Assembly (NCBI RefSeq): GCF_002285795.1
Contig: NZ_CP022961.1
Location: forward strand, 5,584,001 to 5,648,000
Direction: 5' to 3'
DNA from: Plantactinospora sp. KBS50
GTDB lineage: Bacteria; Actinomycetota; Actinomycetes; Mycobacteriales; Micromonosporaceae
Length of the DNA stretch: 64,000 nt
The stretch's first letter is position 1. Each line of letters opens with the position of its first letter. The notes beneath the pieces are model-generated. The model was not told where the DNA came from, did no database searches, and saw only the letters and a program-made list of their open reading frames with translations. Made by a program: the position numbers and the translations under genes. Positions 59,225-64,000 of this stretch are shown here, in pieces.

Positions 59225-62200
59225 TCAGCCGTTGGGCGTGGGTGACGGAGCGGCCGCGCCGGAGTCCGACGGCGCCGGCGACGGCGCGGGCGTTCCGGTG
59301 GCCGCACCGGCGGTGCGGGTGAGCGCGGTGAAGTCGTCCATCGCCTGCTGGAGGTTCTTCAGCGCCGTGCCGTACCGCTCGAAGTCGCCGGACTGCTGCG
59401 CGGCCTTGACCTCGTTGATCGCGTCCTGCACCTTGTCCGCGGCCGCGGCCAGCTCGCGGGTGAGTTCGGGCGGGTTCCCACTGCCCGGTGGCGGGTTCTC
59501 CGTCGACGGCGGCGGGGTCTCGGTCGACGGCGGCGGCGTGCCGCCCGAGGCCTGCTTGCCCATCTCCACGAGCTGTTGGATGCCCTGGCTCAACGAGTCG
59601 GCCAGCACCACGTACGACCCGCCGTCACCGTAGGACAGCAGCACCTTCTGCATCAGCGGGTACGAGGAGTTCTGCTGGTTGCTCTTCACGTACACCGGTT
59701 CGACGTAGAGCATGCCGTTGCCGAACGGCAGCGAGAGCAGGTTGCCGAACTGGAGATCGGCCTTGCGGTCGCTGGTCAGCGTGCTGAGCTGCTGCCGGAT
59801 GTCACCGTTGTTGGTCATCTGCTGGTGCACCTGGACCGGGCCGGAGATCCGGGTCTGGTCCGGCAGCTCCAGCACCTCGATGCGGGGCCGGCCGTCCAGG
59901 TACGAGCCGGAGATGAGCGCGGCCAGGTTCTGCCGGCCGTTCGGGGTCACCGCCGAGGTCAGTTGGAACCGCGGCGCGTCCTGCTCGGGGAACTGCGTGT
60001 AGAGGTAGTACGGCGGCTGCCGCTGCCCCAGGTCCGGCGCGTCCGGGACGTTGGGCACCTGCCAGAAGTCCTGGCCCGAGTAGAAGTCCCCGGGCGAGGT
60101 CACGTGGAACCGGGTGAGCAGGTTCCGCTGCACCTTGAACAGGTCGGCCGGGTAGCGGAAGTGCGCCGTCAGCTCCGGCGGGATCTCCGCCTTGGGGATC
60201 ACCAGGTCGCCACCGAACGCCTTGTTCCAGGCCTTGAGCACCGGGTCCTGCTCGTCGAACTCGTACAGCCGCACGGTCCCGTCGTACGCGTCGACGGTGG
60301 CCTTGACCGAGTTGCGGATGTAGTTGACGTTCTCCCGGGCCAGTTGGAAGGTGCCCTTGTTGGTCAGCTCGTCGGCGGTCTCCTGCTGCAGGTTGATCTG
60401 TTCGGCGTACGGGTAGGTGGCCGCGGTGGTGTAGCCGTCGACGATCCACTGGATCCGGCCGTCGACCACCGCCGGGTACGGGTCGCCGTCCAGGGTGAGG
60501 AACGGCGCCACCTTCTGCACCCGCTCCCGCGGGTTGCGCACGTACAGCAGCCGGGAGTTGTCGTTCACCGCCTCGGAGAGCAGGAAGTTGCTCTCCTGCT
60601 CCTTGATCGCGTAGAGCAGCCGGCGACCGAACGAGCCGATCGACACCCCGCCGGCGCCGTCGTAGGTGTAGTTCTGCTCGTCGCCGGCTCCGGTCGGCCG
60701 GTCGAACTCCACGTTCCGGTCCGCGTTGGTCTGCCCGACGATCGCGTAGTCGCCGTCGCCCATCCGCTCGCCGTAGTAGATCCGCGGCTGCTGGGGCGAG
60801 ATCCGCTCGGTGGGCGAGGAGCAGACCTGCTGGTCCTTCTCGTCGTCGCCCAGCGAGCCGGCCACGAAGAACGGCTGACCGCCGCAGGCCACCTGGTTCG
60901 CGGGCGCCGCGACCAGGCCGTAGCCGTGGGTGAAGACCGTGTGCCGGTTGATCCAGTTGTTCTGCTGGTCGGTCAGCTCACGGTAGTTGATCTCCCGTAC
61001 CCCGACCACGTAGTCCTGGGTCTTGTCGTCGAAGGTGTACCGGTCCACGTCCAGCTTCGAGCCGAAGTCGTAGAACTTGCGCACCTGCTGGAGCTGGGTG
61101 TACGTCTCGGAGACCAGTTGTGGATCGAGCAGCCGGATGTTCTGCACCACCGAGGTGTCGGTGGCCAGGCTGGCCGGCGGGGTCAGGTTGGCCGCGCTGT
61201 ACGGGGTGATCTTCGTGTCGGTCAGCGCGAACGCCGTCCGGGTGGCGTCGATGCTGCGCTGGATGTACGGCGCCTCCTTGTCCTTGGCGCTCGGCTTCAC
61301 CTCGAAGGTCTGCACGGCCCACGGGTAGATGCCGCCGATGGCCACGGCCGAGATGCCCAGCAGCGCCAGCGAGATGCCGGGCCAGACCAGGTTCCGCATC
61401 ATCGCGTTGGAGAAGACGATGATCGCCACGGCCACCACGATCGAGATGTAGCCGAGGATCTCCTTGGCCGGCAGCAGCGCGTTGATGTCCGCGTAGCCGG
61501 CGCCGTACAGCTTCGCGCTCTCGTTGTACTCCAGCAGCATGGCCCGCCGGTCCAGCACGTACGCCACGGCCTTGAGCAGCACGAACGCCGCGACCAGGCT
61601 GGTCAGGTGGGCCCGCGCCGCGTTCGTCATCCGGTCCCCGGCGCCCTGCAACCGCACCCCGCCGAACAGGTAGTGCACCGCCAGGGCGCCGAGCACCGAG
61701 AGCACCACGATGGTGAAGCCGACCCCCAGCAGGTAGCGCCAGAACGGGAGCTGGAAGACGTAGAAGCCGATGTCGATGCCGAACTCGGGATCCTTGACCC
61801 CGAAGTTGCCGCCGTTGCGGAACAGCATCCACTGGGTCCAGCGGCCCTGCGCGGACAGCCCGGCGAAGAAGCCGATGACCAGCGAGACGATCAGGATCCA
61901 GCGGCGCATCCGCGGGCTGAGCAGGGCGCGGTAGCGCTCCAGGGCGACCTGCTCGGGCGAGTGCGGGCGCAGCATCGGGCGCAACCGGTGGGCCAGCCAG
62001 AGGTTGGCGCCCAGCACCAGCGCCGTCACCGCGCCGATCACGCCGAACAGCGCCAGCCGGGTCACCAGCACGTCGGTGAAGACCTGGGTGAAGTTGACCT
62101 CGTCGAACCACAGCCAGTCGGTCCACGCGTTCACGCCCCAGCCCAGCAGCGTGAACAACAGAAACACTCCGACCAGCACCGCGACCGTGGCCCGGCCCCG

Positions 62201-62233
62201 CCGGCTCATCCTCGGAAGGGGGCTGCTTCGCAT
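59225..62233 (-). CDS. UPF0182 large membrane protein
   Basis: A 1002-aa protein of the actinobacterial UPF0182 family (Rv3193c-like). Residues about 10-330 hold seven predicted transmembrane helices; a large extracytoplasmic domain follows (DPQLVSETYTQLQQVRKFYDFGSKLDVDRYTFDD; ERISPQQPRIYYGERMGDGDYAIV; YPYAEQIN), then a Ser/Pro/Thr-rich segment with GGTPPPSTETPPPSTENPPPG and a short coiled tail. Function is unknown. ATG at 62233 is preceded by GTGGAGC-like sequence; TACTCT at 62279-62284 could be the -10. Downstream are the octamer repeats. Confidence 0.93.
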   Translation of the reverse strand: MRSSPLPRMSRRGRATVAVLVGVFLLFTLLGWGVNAWTDWLWFDEVNFTQVFTDVLVTRLALFGVIGAVTALVLGANLWLAHRLRPMLRPHSPEQVALERYRALLSPRMRRWILIVSLVIGFFAGLSAQGRWTQWMLFRNGGNFGVKDPEFGIDIGFYVFQLPFWRYLLGVGFTIVVLSVLGALAVHYLFGGVRLQGAGDRMTNAARAHLTSLVAAFVLLKAVAYVLDRRAMLLEYNESAKLYGAGYADINALLPAKEILGYISIVVAVAIIVFSNAMMRNLVWPGISLALLGISAVAIGGIYPWAVQTFEVKPSAKDKEAPYIQRSIDATRTAFALTDTKITPYSAANLTPPASLATDTSVVQNIRLLDPQLVSETYTQLQQVRKFYDFGSKLDVDRYTFDDKTQDYVVGVREINYRELTDQQNNWINRHTVFTHGYGLVAAPANQVACGGQPFFVAGSLGDDEKDQQVCSSPTERISPQQPRIYYGERMGDGDYAIVGQTNADRNVEFDRPTGAGDEQNYTYDGAGGVSIGSFGRRLLYAIKEQESNFLLSEAVNDNSRLLYVRNPRERVQKVAPFLTLDGDPYPAVVDGRIQWIVDGYTTAATYPYAEQINLQQETADELTNKGTFQLARENVNYIRNSVKATVDAYDGTVRLYEFDEQDPVLKAWNKAFGGDLVIPKAEIPPELTAHFRYPADLFKVQRNLLTRFHVTSPGDFYSGQDFWQVPNVPDAPDLGQRQPPYYLYTQFPEQDAPRFQLTSAVTPNGRQNLAALISGSYLDGRPRIEVLELPDQTRISGPVQVHQQMTNNGDIRQQLSTLTSDRKADLQFGNLLSLPFGNGMLYVEPVYVKSNQQNSSYPLMQKVLLSYGDGGSYVVLADSLSQGIQQLVEMGKQASGGTPPPSTETPPPSTENPPPGSGNPPELTRELAAAADKVQDAINEVKAAQQSGDFERYGTALKNLQQAMDDFTALTRTAGAATGTPAPSPAPSDSGAAAPSPTPNG

Positions 62234-62320
62234 TACCACGTGTCGGCTCCACCCGCTCGGCTGGTGATCTGGCCACCTAGAGTACGGGGTGTTCCTGAGC
62301 GTGACCTGCCCCGGCCGCAC

Positions 62321-62365
62321 GCGTCGGTGCGAGCACCGGTCCCGCGCGTCGGTGCGAGCACCGGT
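62321..62365. repeat. Two 20-bp repeats, each with an internal hairpin
   Basis: GCGTCGGTGCGAGCACCGGT occurs at 62321-62340 and 62346-62365. Each contains the dyad CGGTGC-GA-GCACCG. They lie just after the stop of the protease gene (62372, minus strand), so they may form a tandem terminator. Confidence 0.7.
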
Positions 62366-62371
62366 TCCGGA

Positions 62372-63388
62372 TCAGCACCGCGGCGGCTGGCCGCCGTGCC
62401 GGAGGGTGTCCAGGGCGGCCAGCGCGTCGTCCAGCGAGGTCACCCGCAGCAGCGGCAGGTTGGGCTGCGAATTGCGCACCGCCTCGGCGCAGTTGTCGGC
62501 CGGCACCAGAAACTCGGTGGCCCCCGCCTGCTTGGCGCCGACCAGCTTCTGCGGGATGCCGCCGATCGGGCCGACGTTGCCGTCGTCGTCGATCGTCCCG
62601 GTGCCCGCGATGATCCGGCCGCCGGTCAGGTCCTCCGGATCCAGCTTGTCGATGATGCCGAGGGTGAACATCAGCCCCGCGCTCGGCCCGCCGATGTCGT
62701 TCAGGTCGATCTTGATCTCGAACGGGTGCGGCTGCTTCTGCTCGATCTCCACGCCGATCCGCGGCGGCTGACCGCTCTCGGCCCGGCTGGTCAGGCTGGC
62801 GGTCGCCGGCGAGCCGTTCCGGCTGTAGCCGACCTGGAACGTCGTACCGGCCGGCTTGACCCGGATGATCTCGGTGAGTCTGGTCGCGGTCGGCACCTGC
62901 TGGCCGTCCACGCTGGTGATCTGGTCGCCGACCTTCAGCACCCCGTCGGAGGGCCCGCCCGCGGTCACCGTCTTGACGACGATCTGGATCGGGTAGCCCA
63001 GCTTGCGCAGCGCGGCCGTCTCGGCGCTGGTCTGCGAGGCCGCGAAGTCCTCCTGGTTGCGCTGGTCCACCTCCTGCTGGGTCTGGCCCGGCGGGTAGAT
63101 GAGTTCCCGCGGCACCACTGCCTCGTCCGGGGAGAACCAGCCGGCGATGGCCGCCGGCAGGCCGACGTCCGGCTGCACGCCCACCGTGGTGAGCCGGAGC
63201 TGGCCGGTGGAGGTCGAGGTCGAGGTCCCGGAGATCTGGATGACCTGTTTGTCGTCCTTGGTGCCCAGCGTGTTGACGGTCGGGCCGGGGCCGAGCACGA
63301 CGTACGGGACCGGCACGCTCAGGACGCCGACCGCGAGCAGTGCGGTGATCACCGCGCCGAGGAGGACCGTGACACCGCGACGTCTCAT
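62372..63388 (-). CDS. PDZ-domain, Lon-type serine protease (YlbL family)
   Basis: This 338-aa membrane-anchored protease has one N-terminal transmembrane helix (VTVLLGAVITALLAVGVL), a PDZ domain in the middle (VVKTVTAGGPSDGVLKVGDQITSVDGQQV) and a C-terminal S16 peptidase domain with the Ser nucleophile in GGPSAGLMFTLGI and Lys in GIPQKLVGAK. It matches Rv3194c. TACGCT lies 7 nt before the ATG, so the mRNA is probably leaderless. It diverges from the metalloprotease gene and is followed by UPF0182. Confidence 0.93.
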   Translation of the reverse strand: MRRRGVTVLLGAVITALLAVGVLSVPVPYVVLGPGPTVNTLGTKDDKQVIQISGTSTSTSTGQLRLTTVGVQPDVGLPAAIAGWFSPDEAVVPRELIYPPGQTQQEVDQRNQEDFAASQTSAETAALRKLGYPIQIVVKTVTAGGPSDGVLKVGDQITSVDGQQVPTATRLTEIIRVKPAGTTFQVGYSRNGSPATASLTSRAESGQPPRIGVEIEQKQPHPFEIKIDLNDIGGPSAGLMFTLGIIDKLDPEDLTGGRIIAGTGTIDDDGNVGPIGGIPQKLVGAKQAGATEFLVPADNCAEAVRNSQPNLPLLRVTSLDDALAALDTLRHGGQPPRC

Positions 63389-63395
63389 GGGGCAG

Positions 63396-63401
63396 AGCGT
63401 A
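63396..63401 (-). promoter_or_regulatory. -10 element TACGCT of the PDZ protease gene (leaderless)
   Basis: On the minus strand TACGCT ends 7 nt before the ATG at 63388. No ribosome-binding site is present. Confidence 0.5.
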
Positions 63402-63512
63402 CCGAGCGCCGCCGCCCCGATCGGACGGCCACGGCGGTTCGGTCCGAACCGGCGGCCAGCCGACTTCGCGCTGAGCGGAACGCGGGACGGGCCGTTGGCG
63501 GCGGGACCCGCG

Positions 63513-63518
63513 TACCGT
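63513..63518 (+). promoter_or_regulatory. -10 element TACCGT of the metalloprotease gene (leaderless)
   Basis: TACCGT ends 6 nt before the GTG at 63525, so the transcript probably begins with the start codon. Confidence 0.5.
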
Positions 63519-63524
63519 GGTGTT

Positions 63525-64000
63525 GTGCCTGATATTCCGTTCGGCTTCGCGCTCCCGGGTGGGCAGCCGCCCGACCCCAACGATCCGCAGCAGATGCAGC
63601 AGTTCATGGCGCAGTTGCAGCAGCTGCTGGCCGCGCCGAGCGGGGGCGGCCCGGTCAACTGGGACCTGGCCCGGCAGGTGGCGGCCAGCCAGTTGACCTC
63701 CGCCGGGGATCCGGCGGTGAACCCGTACGAACGGAACGCGGTCGTCGAGGCGCTGCGCCTGGCCGATCTGTGGCTGGAGCCGGTCTCCGCGCTGCCGTCC
63801 GGCATCACGAACTCGGTCGCGTGGAACCGCAACGAGTGGATCTACAAGACCCTTGACGTGTGGCGCCGGCTCTGCGATCCGGTGGCGGCCCGGATGGTGG
63901 CCGCCATGGGCGACCTGGTCCCGCCGGAGGCACGCGCCCAGCTCGGCCCCATGCAGTCCATGATCAGCACGCTCGGCGGGGCGCTGTTCGGCGGCCAACT
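63525..64000 (+). CDS. Zinc-dependent metalloprotease (DUF2342), N-terminal part
   Basis: The frame runs off the right edge after 158 codons. The start VPDIPFGFALPGGQPPDPNDPQQMQQFMAQL, then WDLARQVAASQL and NEWIYKTLDVWRRLCDP, match the actinobacterial DUF2342/F420-associated metalloprotease family (Rv3195-like). The HExxH zinc motif is expected further right and is not in the window, so catalysis cannot be checked. The gene diverges from the PDZ protease gene with the pair arrangement known in mycobacteria. Confidence 0.88.
   Translation, partial: MPDIPFGFALPGGQPPDPNDPQQMQQFMAQLQQLLAAPSGGGPVNWDLARQVAASQLTSAGDPAVNPYERNAVVEALRLADLWLEPVSALPSGITNSVAWNRNEWIYKTLDVWRRLCDPVAARMVAAMGDLVPPEARAQLGPMQSMISTLGGALFGGQ

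Noticed and set aside
59576-63532. A 1318-codon plus-strand open frame
   Set aside because: It is antisense to the UPF0182 and PDZ protease genes, is rich in Arg, His, Val and Gln, and has no domain. It is a GC-skew shadow of real minus-strand genes.

Overview
The window is high-GC DNA with the codon use, WhiB proteins, TB7.3-type biotinyl protein, SigH/RshA pair, leaderless promoters and tiny ribosomal protein bL37 of an actinomycete. Gene content and order point to a Micromonosporaceae-like organism, although the genus cannot be proven from the sequence alone. No integrase, transposase, CRISPR array or origin is visible.

Region 1 (1-33.4 kb) is core chromosome. It holds an RsbW-like ATPase end, a lipid kinase, whiB1 behind two CRP-type palindromes, a four-gene assimilatory sulfate-reduction operon (sulfite reductase, 52-aa zinc ribbon, APS reductase, CbiX-type chelatase), a GT-C glycosyltransferase, a PdtaS-like kinase, a SIS protein, a TPR protein, an MFS exporter with its TetR regulator, TB7.3, bL37, rshA-sigH with an autoregulatory SigH promoter, a second WhiB protein, SRAP, aroA, rsgA, hisN, two further RsbW-like ATPases, a PRPP synthetase homologue, glpK and purC. 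Much of this order (whiB1, pdtaS, TB7.3, rshA, sigH, SRAP, aroA, rsgA) matches the conserved block known from mycobacteria.

Region 2 (33.5-57.1 kb) is an accessory catabolic cluster. Seventeen minus-strand genes, nearly all joined by 4-bp stop/start overlaps, face four plus-strand genes across an AT-rich control region at 53.3-53.5 kb. They encode two dihydropyrimidinase-type cyclic amidohydrolases, an Asp/Glu-racemase-fold protein, a nitrilase-type amidase, another amidohydrolase, a cyclase-family hydrolase, a Dpp-type ABC importer with a Tat lipoprotein receptor, two CaiB CoA-transferases, MaoC hydratase, acyl-CoA dehydrogenase, CitE-type lyase, MmgE/PrpD, a DRE-TIM aldolase, an HD protein, a methyltransferase, and IclR and GntR/FCD regulators. 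My reading (inference) is uptake of a small cyclic amide or imide, ring opening, deamidation to a dicarboxylate, CoA activation, then dehydrogenation, hydration and C-C cleavage.

Region 3 (57.2-64 kb) returns to core genes: two initiator tRNAs, an ECF sigma factor with an overlapping membrane partner behind a 10-unit octamer repeat, a UPF0182 membrane protein, a PDZ/Lon-type protease and the start of a DUF2342 zinc metalloprotease.

Five genes (TPR protein, DppD, DppB, second cyclic amidohydrolase, acyl-CoA dehydrogenase) are each broken by an apparent one-base loss in a short G/C run. This common signature suggests sequence error more than decay. I give their full restored extents.
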